Source: Lophium mytilinum
Lineage: Eukaryota; Ascomycota; Dothideomycetes; Mytilinidiales; Mytilinidiaceae
Assembly (NCBI GenBank): GCA_010093605.1
Contig: MU004185.1
Coordinates: 827,334 to 891,333, forward strand
Reading direction: 5' to 3'
Length of the DNA stretch: 64,000 nt
This document shows, in pieces, positions 45,123 through 58,862 of the stretch. A program made the translations under genes and the position numbers. The notes under the pieces were generated by a model. It did not search any database, was not told the origin of the DNA, and saw nothing but the letters and a program-made list of their open reading frames with translations. Positions within the stretch are counted from its first letter, which is position 1, and every line of letters begins with the position of its first letter.

Positions 45123-48100
45123 TAAGCAGCTACAAATGCATGCAGCACGGCCACTAGCACTTCAATTCAGCTGTCAAGCGATTGGTTGTCGTGACGCCCA
45201 TGCTGATGTGGATTTCATAGTTTCTGCCCAGGAGGGCACACATGCCCCCGAAACGGTATGTGAGGCAGTTTTGAGGCTTGACGAGGTACCTGCAGATGCG
45301 GCAGGCTGTTTTGGGGGGGGAGGTTCATTGAAAGGAATGGCGATTGAAGAATGGATTACGAATTAATGAATTATGGCTTCTTTGAGCGTCTGGTCTGGGG
45401 AGTTTAGAGCTCCATATCAATACCATGCGGTCTAATGCAACAAATCTGGTTTTGAGGTTGTGTACTGGCCCCTTGGCTCAACTAAACTTTCCTTGAACAA
45501 GTCAAATTACTCAGCACTTCGGGCGCGCATATCGGCACAGCCATGACCAATAGATGAGTTGTTACCTACCGGTGCCGTCTACCTTACTTGAGCACTTCCC
45601 ACAATCGTTCCGCCGTCCGCAACACCCTCCGTTCCTAATCCTCAACACAACGTCGTTCCATCTAATCCAGCCTGATAGGAAGCGGCATACAGCACGCGGG
45701 CATCTCAATAAAAAAGTGTGTGAGATACCGTAACGTCATAAGTACCACCAGCCGCGTCCTGCACGTCGGGAGCTTGCCGAGCCCGCCTGCTGTGCTCGCT
45801 CTCAGCGGATCGCGTTACTTACACAGTAAGAGATTCGCCCGATGCCGGTTTGGTATATTCGTGAGTCAATGTTGTAAGATCAGCGTGGTTTGTGAAAGCA
45901 CGAGGAGCGATTGGGCACGCAGTGTAATGATGAGTTGGAAGATATCCAGAGGGGTGGTATATCGAGTTGCGAGCGTGAACGCGGTGGTTAGGGGTACGGA
46001 GCCGCTTTGGAGGATATCACTGGAGGCCTTAGGGATGGGAAGAACTAGTATGGCTATCGATTTTGGTGCTATGAGAGTTTGCGATATAGGCATCGGTAGC
46101 TGTCTAGGACAGTGACACACCCCGGGGCCGTTGAGAGACTAATTGGGTAAGAGGTCGCGTGACTGCTATTGCCGTCCTTGGCGAAATGGTAGTTCTATTG
46201 GTACTGCGGCAGTAGAGATACCTGGTCGTCTGGGTGTGTTAGCGTGGGCTGTGGATGGGGATACTGGCGTTTGCGCCCTGTGAGTTTGGCGCGGTAGCAC
46301 CTCTATCGCGAGTTGCCGACGATCATAGCAGGGGAATGACGGAGGCTCGCGAAGCGCCCTGGCTTTGAATGGTTTTGTTGTTATGCGAGTACCCTCAGTG
46401 ACCTGGTGTTTGCGAGATTTACGTGCGTGCACACGTGTAATGGGACTTTCCATGGCTCTATGGTAGCAAACAACAAGTAGACACAGTGCTTAGCGAGTCG
46501 GCGAGACGATCCCGAGCTCGTGGTGGAGCAGTGAGGCTCTCAGACGAGAGATCTGTGGCCAGTTCTGAGACATGGTACATTCAGGGGGTACTGTTAGTAA
46601 TAAATAAGCCGTGTCTGCGATCAGGAGTTTGCTTCGTGCTCCGATATTGGTTGATTTTTTACCGTGATTTCTCTAGGTGTACGCTTATAGCATAGAAATT
46701 GAGGGGAGTCGGAGTCTGGTGAAACTGGCGAAAACGATCTCCAGAGTACATTGGGCTTGGCTGTGCACATTTGAGGACCTTGGTGGCCTATCTGCGTCTT
46801 CGTGTAAGAGAATGCTGAAGAATAACACACGGGTTCTTTCCGAATGAATGGTACAGAAATGTAGTGAAGCTTTCATTCGACTAAAACATATGCGATCTTC
46901 ATACTTGGTGGTTTCGGAGGTACTAGCATGGCGGTATGCTTGTCTTGAGAATTGCGCTCACCATGACATCTATGATGCATTTTCAAGGTTAATCTAGAAA
47001 CGCGCCTACCAGCATAGCGATCCCACGGATGGATTTTTTCTAATCGCATGTCTCGTCAGTATTACATTGCCGCCGGTCGGAAAAGTGCCCGGAGAGATGA
47101 GATTGGTATGGAAATCAAAACAACTACCGAATGAACATTGAGAAGACCCACATTGGCGCAATCACCTTAAAGAGATTATCGGCCTTTGCCGTTTCAAGCA
47201 TATGACCCACTTCCGAGCCTGTGGAAGCTTGCTGCAATCCTCGTGGAATATCCAGGTTGCCGGGAGCGTTAGCTGCACATATCGGCCCTAGTATGTTGAG
47301 CTGAGGTGACACAAGTGACTAGCGACGGCGTGACGGGTGGCATGAGCAAAAGTCTCCTAAGGCGTATCACAACGAGAAGACAGAATACCTTCACACCTAC
47401 GGGTTGTAAAGGGCACGTAGAAACATTTTGCAGGACCTATAAGGCTATGGTTTCCCCCCCCCCGAAAGAGTTGTAAGCAATGAAGATAGTCTGACCAGTG
47501 ATTCCGCTACGAGTTGCTATTGCCGTGCATGGCCTGTCATTGATGCTCCCGAGTGACAAGATCGACGCCAGGGGTTTCCGGGGATGTTCCGCGGGAGGGA
47601 AGAGATAGCGGTGAGGTCACTTGCTTGTAGCTAGGACCGCTGTGCCGCTAAAGGCCTAGGTCTCCGAGAGAAAATCCATATTCAAGATGACGCTGGACAA
47701 GGAACCTCGTAGCGATCATCGTGTGCGACGCAAAATCGGCTCTGCGCTCAGCTGGACGAGGGTTTGAGGACGTACCAAGGTATATTTCCGGAATAACGAA
47801 CCAGACAACGGGAGATGAAAGATGGAACAGCCGTACACGCAATTGTGGACTTGCAGGACAGTGTTGAAAGGGAGCGGGTACAGCGGGAAAACGACAGGAA
47901 GGTACGTTGGCTTCGACTACAGCTCGAGGTTCCACATCTTAGCTCTTAGCTGCATGCTTAGCTGCAGCATGTCGGCTCGTTCGTATTTGCACAAGGGTAC
48001 CTTGGCCGTGCAAGCTGGGCGCAAGGCGTCCTGCTTCGTGTGTCGATTCCCAGGATTCGGTCGAAACGGGAACCTTACTCTAATGCCGCCACCGGCAGGA

Positions 48101-49187
48101 ACTCCCCTCGAGAGGCCTACCTCGTGCTCGAGTATCTTCACGTATACGAATATAGTAGCTTTGGAGGCTGCAGGAATAGCGTGCGAACAAGGGTCTGGAT
48201 ATGCCACCTTGCGGCACCATGGTGTTTTCAGCCAAGTAGGGGAAAGTGACCAGTCGCATTCAACACCGCGCAATCGCTTGCTTGTAAGGAGGAATCTTCC
48301 GACTGGCCAGCGATCTGGACAGCTGCATACAGCCGCAGTGACCATCGCCGACACAGCGCCGAACTCGTCGCCGAGTGGATAAATGTGCTACGTGATAGGT
48401 TCTCTGAGCGCATATTCAAGCCATCATGCTGAGGACATGGTGTCCGCGGCAAGCCTAAGGCCGTAAGGATGTTAGACCTACTCACATTCTCGACGGACGC
48501 AACGAGCAACGAGCGACTCAAAAGAGACGGAGTAGGACGGATCATAATCCGATAGCCCCGACCACTGGGCTCGCACTTCGCCAGGTCTTGTGAGGTAGAT
48601 CGGTCCTACAGCCAGCGAAAGACTTTGAGTACCAATCAGGATAAAGTCTCGAAGCTGCATGACCTAGAAGTTTGCTCCCGTTTGTATCGTTCCAAATTCG
48701 GGCGAGGCCATGGCTAGTTCCGCCACAATGTTTTTGGCCACTGACGGTAGTCTACTAGCGAGTTTGATTGAAGCCATTGGATCATTACGGAGCATGAAAT
48801 AAGGATGAAAGTCGATGTGGAAGTGAAGAGAAGCAAGTGCAGAGCTTTAGCAAATAACTCTGAACCATGGCTTGCCGTGCTACACGATTCACTAGGGGCG
48901 CATTATCGCAACGTAGTCAGGAGCTATCGGATACAATGCCAATGGATTGGGTTCCTGTGCTACGCCGGCCTCTCGAGGAGCGTCACGTAACCTCGATGCG
49001 GGACGAGAAGCAGACGCCCGCGCAGAAGGTTAGGGACGATCCAGGGGAGAGGCGGATTGAGGAGTATAAAGCCATGCTCACCAGGCTTCGTTTTTGTCCG
49101 CCACCACAACCATCAACTCTTCCAATTTTTCCACCTCTTCTCCTTTAGACCCAACGAAAAGCAATCCTCCACCGTTGACAGTTCGAA
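45123..49187. other. Gene-poor stretch, 4.1 kb
   Basis: No gene that I can support. Several frames of 60-186 codons on both strands overlap each other (47822..48382 plus, 47917..48354 minus, 45866..46120 minus, 46166..46453 minus, 47124..47312 minus) but lack domains, signal peptides or consistent splice sites. Composition is normal, with no RIP signature. 45505..45700 and 47452..47463 hold pyrimidine runs. It may contain degenerated or lineage-specific genes or noncoding RNA. Confidence 0.4.
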
Positions 49188-49427
49188 ATGCCTTTCTCAA
49201 CCGGCCACCAAAATTGCTCCGAGGAGCTTAGCGAAGTCTTTATCGCTAGTGGTCCCATTTCCACCATGCCTGTTCGTCTACCTTCTCGGTCTATTGTGAG
49301 ATGACCTTTAATAGTAACGGTTGTGCAGGTTCCCGGTAAGCGTTGCCCAGCTTGCCTCGAGAAAGGCGAGACTGTTTGGGTCATTCAAGGAAAGTGCTGC
49401 CCTCAATGTGGAACGCCAGTCAACTAG
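49188..49427 (+). CDS. Zinc-ribbon microprotein, 68 aa (two exons)
   Basis: Exons 49188..49295 and 49329..49427. Exon 1 starts MPFSTGHQNCSEELSEVFIA and contains PISTMPVRLPSRS. Exon 2 carries two Cys knuckles, RCPACLEKG and KCCPQCGTPVN, ending in a stop. CxxC...CxxC spaced by about 15 residues is a classic zinc-ribbon arrangement. The intron is only 33 bases (GTGAGA...TGTGCAG, with a TAAC branch-like motif), shorter than any other here; without splicing the frame stops right after exon 1. Codon-level coherence of both exons and the conserved-looking Cys pairs argue for a real gene. The family is not identified. It was not obvious as a single long frame because both exons are short. Confidence 0.55.
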
Positions 49428-50014
49428 TCGAACCAGTATGTGTCTGAGAGCGTGCTTCCTTTCGCACATCCCCTTGCTGATTGAGCATAGCAGCCATGGA
49501 TTAACGACGGCATTCGCAGCTCCAGAATTTCCTGGTTACCGTCAGAATACGAGGCTTTGTCCGAGATGCTGTGGGTTGCTTGAAGGCGGAGAAAGAGCTC
49601 ATGGTCTCTGCAGATGTCGGGCGTCTTTGCGGGTGTGTCTTTTCCACGGATGGCGTCGCTGGAGTCGAAAAGTTTTCATGATCCTGTTCCTCGCATTTGT
49701 TCTTCTTGAGGTCTCATCGATAATGTGCGAAACGGAATTGAACGAAGAAACTGTAATGGAGAACAACGTCTGTTTGCAACCAATGAGCCAATTGACAAAC
49801 AACGGTGATGCACCTTCCTTGATTGGCTAATGCGGCGTTCCAATGTGACCGATGTAATCAAGGTACTCGGCATGATAAAGAAGTTCGCATTCCAAGGAAG
49901 GCTCCGAAAGGAATCTTTGCAAAGGGTTCCAACTTGTATTACGGTGTTGACGAATCACACGCCTGCACACCTCTTCATTTGCCTCCAGCTTACGTAAACC
50001 CCTTTCGATGCACC
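49428..50014. other. Spacer with cysteine-containing frames
   Basis: Holds unsupported plus-strand frames with Cys pairs (LCPRCCGLLEGGERAHGLC near 49560-49615; FQCDRCNQGTRHDKEV near 49835-49880). They may be remnants of short zinc-binding genes, but no start or splice structure holds them together. Confidence 0.35.
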
Positions 50015-50589
50015 TTATTGGCTGTTATTGCATGAGTGGACGTTTGACCAAATGGGATTAGAGAACCAAAAACCGACCTGGTCAACGTCCGGATGAACGT
50101 TGTGCCTTGGGAGTGTCGGAATAGAGTGCCGGGATCCATTATGGTCTTGGAGATATGCATTAGAAGGAAACGGTTTCTCGTTACGACCTCGAATTATACC
50201 TTGCTGGACAGCACGTGCAGTGTGGTCAGTTGAAGGATGGTGAACCGAATCGCTACGGTGTTGTGGTAAGATTGAGTTCGATATGGGGTGATCCGTAGGC
50301 TTCGGTTCCAAGTATAGATGCAAGGGATTTCGATCCCATGTCTGTTCAGAGCAAGGGGGTCCACCCGAAGGCTGCCACGGCAATTCTTGATCACCAGCAG
50401 GGCCATTAGGACTATGACTAGCTGGATGTGGAGCGTATAAAGAAAAGTGAACTTACCTGGCATGTAGGTCCGAGGGGGGTAAAAGGACGGCCCACCATCT
50501 GGGTCCGTGGATACCTCTGCTGGGATAGGGGACGCTACGGAGATGGCCGATGGCGTAGGAGTTCGTACACAGGCACAACAACACACCAT
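50015..50589 (-). CDS. Orphan protein with Cys-rich N-terminus, 167 aa
   Basis: Exons complement(50015..50385, 50457..50589). The intron is 71 bases with a consensus GTAAGT donor, and the start has a good context (GTCAACATGG) with a TATATA element at about 50677..50684 upstream on the same strand. The N-terminus MVCCCACVRTPTP has four Cys in the first seven residues, a pattern seen in S-palmitoylated proteins. The rest is Pro/His/Asn-rich and looks disordered (ELPWQPSGGPPCSEQ, DHPISNSILPQHRS). No domain is recognised. Promoter, start and splice signals agree, so the gene call is reasonable, but function is unknown and it could be lineage-specific. Confidence 0.55.
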
Positions 50590-52431
50590 GTTGACGTATC
50601 AAGAGCGTAAGAAAGTGATGAGAACTGAAGTGGTTGTGGAATAATTGTCTAGGACAAGCCCTGTTCGACCCGGCCATATATACACGGTCCCGGGTTTCAA
50701 ACTGACCTCGAGACTGTTACTACGTCGTGGAAACAAGATTATTGTAAGCCTATCGAATTGCAAGGCGCCTCCGCCTAAGCATGCAGCCTCTGGAGCCGCG
50801 ATTTGATCAGATTGAGGGAAAGAAAGCCCTGCCTGGGACGCGTTCGAGACCAGTCGGAGCGGCTGGCGCTCATGCTCGCTAGTGACTATGCAAGAACTTG
50901 CATGAATGTATACAATGAGATCCGCCATTCGGTGCTTCACTGTGCAAGGCAGACAAGCCTAAATGGTAGTATCGAGGGAGAGAGTGGTGGCTACGTCTGG
51001 CTTGGTCCGTGAGGTCATTTACGACACCGATCTAGCAAGCTGCGGTACTGAGATTGATGAGGCGAACACGATGGTAGCTGTAGGTAATGCCGATACGACG
51101 CTGGGATCGGAAACGCGCCCGGCTCGTAGGAGTTGCGTACCAGGTGCGGTGATATTCTTTACCGAGGTCATGGACTCACCGACCCATGTGGAATGTTTGG
51201 GGGCCATAGCTATAGACGAAGGCAACCAGAGTGTGTGAAAATGAAGCCACGCATTGGAATTGCCAACGTCATAGGAGAGAAGTGCTCTTTGGGGTGGGGG
51301 GATTCAGATGACATGGGCCGGGCCGGTCGTCCGGGCCTGGATGAATCCATCGGGGCATGTGCTTGTGCACTTTTCGTAACGGCCACTCATTGCAAGAGAT
51401 AGTCGAGCCTGACAAGGAGATGTTACGCGGCCTGAGATATAAAAAGGAAGGCTCTGTGTGACGGTCGTCACGCGGTGTATCCCTTTATATTCCTCTGCCA
51501 TGTATGTCCGGTCATATATCCAATGAAGGTTGCTTGCATAGTATTTTATGCTAGTCTCGCAAGATCAAGAGACGCTCATTCGAGCTCATATTTTCAATGG
51601 TCGGAATGTCTCCCGTATCTTTCCCGTGGGAACAGGAGTTCTCTCGAATATTACGATGTCATTCCTCGTAGTGAGATAGAAATTCGCGCTCTACAGTGGA
51701 GCTCCTAACATGACCAGTGAGACGGCCACTCCGTACACATGGTTTGAGTAAACAGCAGGGGGTTTGAGCGAATTGATAAATGAGGCGGCTTAGAGAGTGA
51801 GGCGACGACTGATGATAGGGCGGGGACAAATCTAGGAAATGTGGCAAATAAACCTCAAAAGATGCTGAACTAGACGCTACAAGGAGACGTTAGCCGAATC
51901 CATCAGTTAAAAGATGAGACAGTGAGATTTGAGGTTAGACTCTATCTTGTGATGTCGGCCGGGTCCGTGATGTTAAGCAGCCAGCCTTATAAGGCGTATC
52001 ACAGGGCTGTGTAAAGCCAACGACCCCTATCGTCGATCAGAATACGATCAATCCTTTCACCTAGCAGTTATCAAATGCGTTGATAAAGGGTATAGGGAGG
52101 ATGGTATGAGCGTAGTTGCGGAGTGAGGTTGGAATAATCCATGGTATGAAGTGGCAGTCTTGGCACTGCGCTAGCTAGGCTTCTTGTGATTGGGCGGCAT
52201 TCAATATCAGGACTGTGGCTTGTAGGTAAGGTATCAAATAACGCTCTCATATGTTTCCTCCTAACATTTGCCTGCTAAGGAGCAAGACACGGGCAGTAAC
52301 GCCTGACCTCCATTTGCTTGCCATTCCCCATGACCTATGCACCATCCACATCCAAACCGCAAAACGCCGGACTATGCCTTCGTAAGAGAGTTGAAGTTTG
52401 CCCAAGTAGCTGGAGCCTTGAAATCCGTGAT
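50590..52431. other. Gene-poor stretch, 1.8 kb
   Basis: Contains the promoter of the orphan gene. A plus-strand TATAAAAAG at about 51439..51447 precedes a 61-codon frame starting MKVACIVFYASLARSR at 51523; it has no other support. A minus-strand frame 51019..51225 contains a good GTGAGT donor but no partner exon I could join with confidence. Confidence 0.4.
50677..50684 (-). promoter_or_regulatory. TATA element of the orphan gene
   Basis: TATATA motif (ATATATAC on the plus strand) about 90 bp upstream of the start codon at 50589, in a normal position for a fungal promoter. Confidence 0.5.
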
Positions 52432-54359
<1,928 letters not shown>

Positions 54360-57300
54360 TCAAAGCTTGAATTTCTCCAGGTACTTTGTCGCTTCCTCAA
54401 CGCCTTGGTCGACCTTGTCGGCGTTGGTGCCCTGGCCGATGGACGTCGCGCCCTTGCCACCCGCTTTGCCGCCGATGACGCCGGCGACTGTCTTGGACCA
54501 TTCTGCGGCGGAGGCGCCCTGGGTAGAGAAGTGCTGTGATGTGTTAGCTCATAGTCTCATCAGAAATTGCTCAATGGAGCTAGGCGATGCAAGCAAATGG
54601 AGATGACAAACCTCAGCAACATAGCAGCCATGCACGACCTTGCCCTCATCTGCACTGGCAGACAGAAGATAGACCGACTTCTCTTTCATGGCTCCCTTAC
54701 CACTGACACTCTTGATCGCTTCACTGATAGCCTTGTTGACCGTCGGGCTCCAGTCGACCTTAGCAACAAGATGGTTCTTGGTCTCATTCTCGCCGAAGAA
54801 GTTGACAATGGTATCCAGCACCCTCTTGTTGTCCGCCTTGGCAGCTGCCTTCTGCTGGTCCAAGATACTCTTCTGCACCTTGGCAAAGCGATCGCGGAAC
54901 TTCGACTTCGTGATGGCAGAGATGCCAAGATTGTTTAGGTCCTGGCCGAGCTTCTTTGCGTCGGATTCCTTCTCGGTTGAGTAGGATGCTTTCTCCAATC
55001 GCACAAGCCTCTGTTCGAATTCGGAGGCCTCGCGCTGCACTTCATAGGCGGTTTGGCCCGTCACGGCGACGATGCGGCGGATGCCCTTTGCGATGCCGGA
55101 TTCTTCGAGGATGATGAGTTCCTTAATCTCACCAGTTTGCTTGACGTGGGTGCCGCCGCAGAACTCGACAGACACCTTCTCCCAATCTTCCCGCTTCACG
55201 TCGCTCAGCAGTTCCTCGACAGGCACACCAACACTAACGACGCGGACGGGGTCTGGGTATGTCTCGCCGAAGACAGCACGAACACCGCGGATCTCACGCG
55301 CAGTGGCGAGTGGGACATCTAGAGCGTACACCTCGCAGTTCTGGCGGATGTATTTCGTGGATATCTCTTCCACTTTCTCAAGTTCTGCGTCCGAGAGGCC
55401 GGACTTGTGTGAGAAGTCATAACGTAGCTTTTCCGGGCTGACCAGGGAACCCTTTTGGTCGATGTCATCGCCGAGTACTTCGCGGAGTGCGTAGTTGAGG
55501 ATATGCGTGCCGGTATGGTTACCGCGAATGGGGAAGCGGCGAAGCTAGTTTCGTTAGTGATTGACTCAGCATGGCCACCCTGACAATGAAAGGAAGAAAA
55601 AACGTACCTCATCGTACTCGGCAATAACCTCGTTGCCGACACTGATCTCACCGTACCTCAGCTCACCAGTGTGCAGAACGTAGCCGGCATAGACCTGAAC
55701 GTTCTGAACATCAATCTCTGCCTCGCCATCAATCACCAACTTTCCAGTGTCATACTCTTGACCACCCTGCTCAGCGTAGAAGTTCGTGCGGTCTAGTAGC
55801 ACACCAAACTGCTCGCCCTCTGGTACTTCTTTCGTGCTCTTGAGGAACTTTTTCGAATGATAGATGGCCTTGACGACAGAGGTGATGTTTTCGCGGCCGA
55901 ATTTGGGCGAGTCGTCCGTCTTGGGAACGTCTTTCATGTTCTCTAGAGCGCCGAGATCGTGAACATCTAGCTTCACAAGTCCGGCAGCGGCCTTCTTCTC
56001 GCCTTTGCTGGCTTCTCGTGCCTTTTCTTGCGCCTCTTCAACCTCCTTGTCGTTGATGCGTAGGCCCCGCTCCTCAGCCATGATTTTAGTGAGATCAACA
56101 GGGAAGCCGTAGGTGTCGTACAATCGCCAGACGTCGTTCCCGGGCAAGTCTATCGAATCCCGCAGCTTGCACTGCTGGGCGTACTTCTCGAACATGACCT
56201 CGCCGCGATCCAGACTCTTTGCGAAGCTCTTCTCCTCCTCGTCCAGAATCTCCTTGACGTCGCCCTCCTTCTTTCTGATCTCGGGGAACATGTCGCCCAT
56301 CTGCTGCACGAGACTCGGCACGAGTTTGGAGAAGAAGTCGCCAATCTCGGTGTTGAAGTACTTGCGTGCATATCGAGCTCCTCGCCTGAGCACGCGGCGG
56401 ACAACGTATCCCCGGCCAACGTTGTTAGGCACGCCTCCGTCAGAGATGGCGAATGTGAGAAGCCGGACGTGGTCGGCGACGACTCGGTATGCAGTATCAA
56501 TGCCATCTGCGTCCTCGTCGCCGAACTTACCCCTGTACTCCCTCGCGCCGGTGATCTCTTGAATCCGCTTGAAAAGAGGGGTGAAGACATCGGTATCGTA
56601 ATTCGACATCTTGTTCTGTAGCACAGACACCAAGCGTTCAAAGCCCATACCGGTATCTACGTGCTTGTTCGGGAGGGAGCGCAACGAACGGTCTGGTTCG
56701 CGGTTGTATTGGATGAACACATTGTTCCAGATCTCGAGAACATTGGGATCGTCCTGGTTGACGAGATGTGCGGCATTGCGTCCGCCGCCAATGCGGTCGT
56801 AGTGAACTTCGCTGCAGGGTCCGCAGGGTCCTTGGTCGCCCATTTCCCAGAAGTTATCCTTCATGTCTCCAGGGAGAATGTGATCCTCGGCCACGCCAAC
56901 TGAACGCCATAGCTCTTTCGCTTCTAGATCCGGTTCCAAGCCTTCAGAGCCCTCAAAGTACGTGACATATAGCCTGTCCGGTTCCAAGCCGTACACCTTG
57001 GTCAGAAGCTCCCAGGAGAATGAGATAGCCTCCTTCTTGAAGTAGTCCCCGAAACTCCAGTTCCCTAACATCTCAAAGAAGGTGTGATGATAACTATCCT
57101 TCCCAACATCGTCCAGATCGTTGTGTTTGCCTCCGGCACGAATGCATTTCTGCGAGTTGACGGCGCGCTTGAGGGTTGCAAAGTCGGAAGCGGGGTCCAC
57201 GGTTCCCAGGAAGATTGATTTGTACTGGTTCATTCCAGCATTGGTGAAGAGGAGGGTTGGGTCTGAAAGAGGGACGACGGAGGAGGAGGGGACTGGGTGT

Positions 57301-57507
57301 GTCAATTGGAATATTTTCAAAGGCTTCAAATTGGATTTGTGAGAGCAACTCTAGGTAGAATCGCATGGGAGAGGAGCATGAGATAGAAGAACATAGCAAA
57401 TACCCACCAAAAGTGTGTCCATTCTTTTTGAAGTACTCCAAGAACGTGTCCCGCACCTTCACAGCATCCCACTCGTGCTTCTCCTCGGTGAGGGATGTCT
57501 CCGCCAT
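54360..57507 (-). CDS. ALA1: Alanyl-tRNA synthetase, cytosolic start (963 aa); longer form from 57699
   Basis: Exons complement(54360..54533, 54612..55544, 55608..57292, 57408..57507). The catalytic class II core has motif 1 region [20 protein letters not shown], motif 2 [19 protein letters not shown] and motif 3 [16 protein letters not shown]. The editing domain holds the HxxxH of [14 protein letters not shown] and the CxxxH of [12 protein letters not shown]. The C-terminal C-Ala domain ends [20 protein letters not shown] and EKFKL. The enzyme charges tRNA-Ala and edits Ser/Gly mischarging. The three introns are GT-AG. The ATG at 57699 is in frame and adds 64 residues with no Asp or Glu, a probable mitochondrial presequence; one gene probably supplies both compartments. 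Confidence 0.96.
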
Positions 57508-57699
57508 TGTGTGCAGGCGTCTGGCGCTCGCTCCAATGCTAAACCTGACCCGAGTGCTGTAGAGGTTCGGCCGTCGAGTCGTATTCTGTGCAGAAGTAGT
57601 GTGGCAATGGTTGTTGGAGCAAAAGATCGAGAGGCCCCTCCAAGTGAACGCTGAGGCCCCGTGACTCACACCACTGCAACACGACTTCCGCAGCATCAA
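57508..57699 (-). CDS. In-frame N-terminal extension of AlaRS (probable mitochondrial presequence)
   Basis: 64 codons from the ATG at 57699 continue directly into the cytosolic start. The extension has Arg, Lys, Ser and Cys/His but no acidic residue and ends FSIGASARRLHT, matching a matrix-processing site context. It is listed separately because initiation at 57699 versus 57507 would set the compartment. Confidence 0.6.
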
Positions 57700-57852
57700 C
57701 TCCTATCACTCTTCGTCGAGGGCGCTTCACTGTCGAATGAGCTACCACCCCACCGACCTCTTTAGTCGCAGACTCGATTGGTGACGACGAAACGACGCGC
57801 TGCTGATTCTTGGAAAGACTTAAGAGTGCTGGAGGGAGAGCGGGTGGGATGT
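57700..57852. promoter_or_regulatory. Compact divergent promoter, AlaRS / acidic protein
   Basis: 153 bp between the upstream AlaRS ATG and the start of the acidic-protein gene; it must serve both directions. Confidence 0.5.
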
Positions 57853-58597
57853 ATGGCGGCCAGTCGCGCCGCGATCACAGCTTCTCCCGGCCAACAACCA
57901 CAACAACAGCAGCAGCAGCATGGAACCAAGCGGCCTGCTGAGAACACCTTGCAAAATGAGCAGCGGCTGAGCAAGAGATTCGATCTGCTCAACATAGGTA
58001 GGTCCATCCGTTCCGTCTTCATCCCAACTGCCACCGCACTTGAAGCTCACTCACTCGGTAGATAGCAATGGCCAGCGCCTCTACATTCCCGTCTCATCCT
58101 CCTCAAATGCTCCGCGACAGCCTCCGAAGCCAGTGCTCCTCCCAACAGATAGGAAAGAGAAGCGGAAACTCCGGTTTCCTCCAGATGGAGACTCCCTGAT
58201 GGAGGTGGAGGACAGCCCTCACAGAGTCTACATACACGACCTGGCCGCCGAGCTCTCCGATGTGGAGTCTGATGATGAGCACCCGGTGTTCCTCTCCGAC
58301 ATCGAGAAACACTTGTCTAAAATCCCCGCCTTCATTTTGGCAAGCCCCGAGCCCAAGTCCACGCGCGACAATCAAATCGTCCTATACAATGTCCCTAGTT
58401 CGCTGAGCGTGCCCGAGGAGAAGGATAGCGTGCGGAAGGCGATTGTGGAGGCGCGAGCGAGGATGAGAGAAAAGCAGGGCTCGACAGTTCAAGAGCCTGC
58501 GCTACAGGAGGCCAACAGTAAGGCGAACGAGAAGGAAGAGCAAATCTCTGCGATGGAGGAGGATGATCCAGATGCTATGGACATAGACGACTTATAA
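57853..58597 (+). CDS. Conserved acidic protein with SDVESDDEHPVFL motif, 226 aa
   Basis: Exons 57853..57997 and 58062..58597. A Gln run (QQPQQQQQQ) is followed by KRPAENTLQNEQRLSKRFDL, LLNIDSNGQRLYIPV, and the core VYIHDLAAELSDVESDDEHP with FLSDIEKHLSKIPAFIL. The C-terminus ends acidic (EEDDPDAMDIDDL). I recognise this arrangement from conserved but uncharacterised ascomycete proteins; no known domain name applies. The acidic patches suggest binding to a basic nuclear partner (inference). The upstream in-frame ATG at 57778 would add 25 residues and lies closer to the divergent AlaRS start. Confidence 0.7.
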
Positions 58598-58862
58598 TCA
58601 GCAGTGTACACAATTGGATTCTCATGGACAACGCTTTAAGGTGCATAGTGACAGGTCGCTGTTTTGAGGTATCTAGGTAATTAGTGGCTTTGGAGAGGCC
58701 AGACTCTAGTCCCAACCGTGGCCCAGCCATGCTGAAACACCGCCATTCCTCCAAACAATTCAGTTTGGCTTCTAAAGATGCTGACGGACCAAAATACAAA
58801 TTCCCAGCCAAAACTCCCCCAACCAATTCCAAGTGTTGCCTCTACATTCCCGATTACCCCAC

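Noticed and set aside
45866-46120. Minus-strand frame with a hydrophobic-looking middle
   Set aside because: Hydrophobic stretches are interrupted by charged residues; no start context or partner exon was found.
47822-48382. 186-codon plus-strand frame and an overlapping 145-codon minus-strand frame (47917..48354)
   Set aside because: They contradict each other on opposite strands, and neither has a motif, promoter or splice structure. I cannot choose between them.
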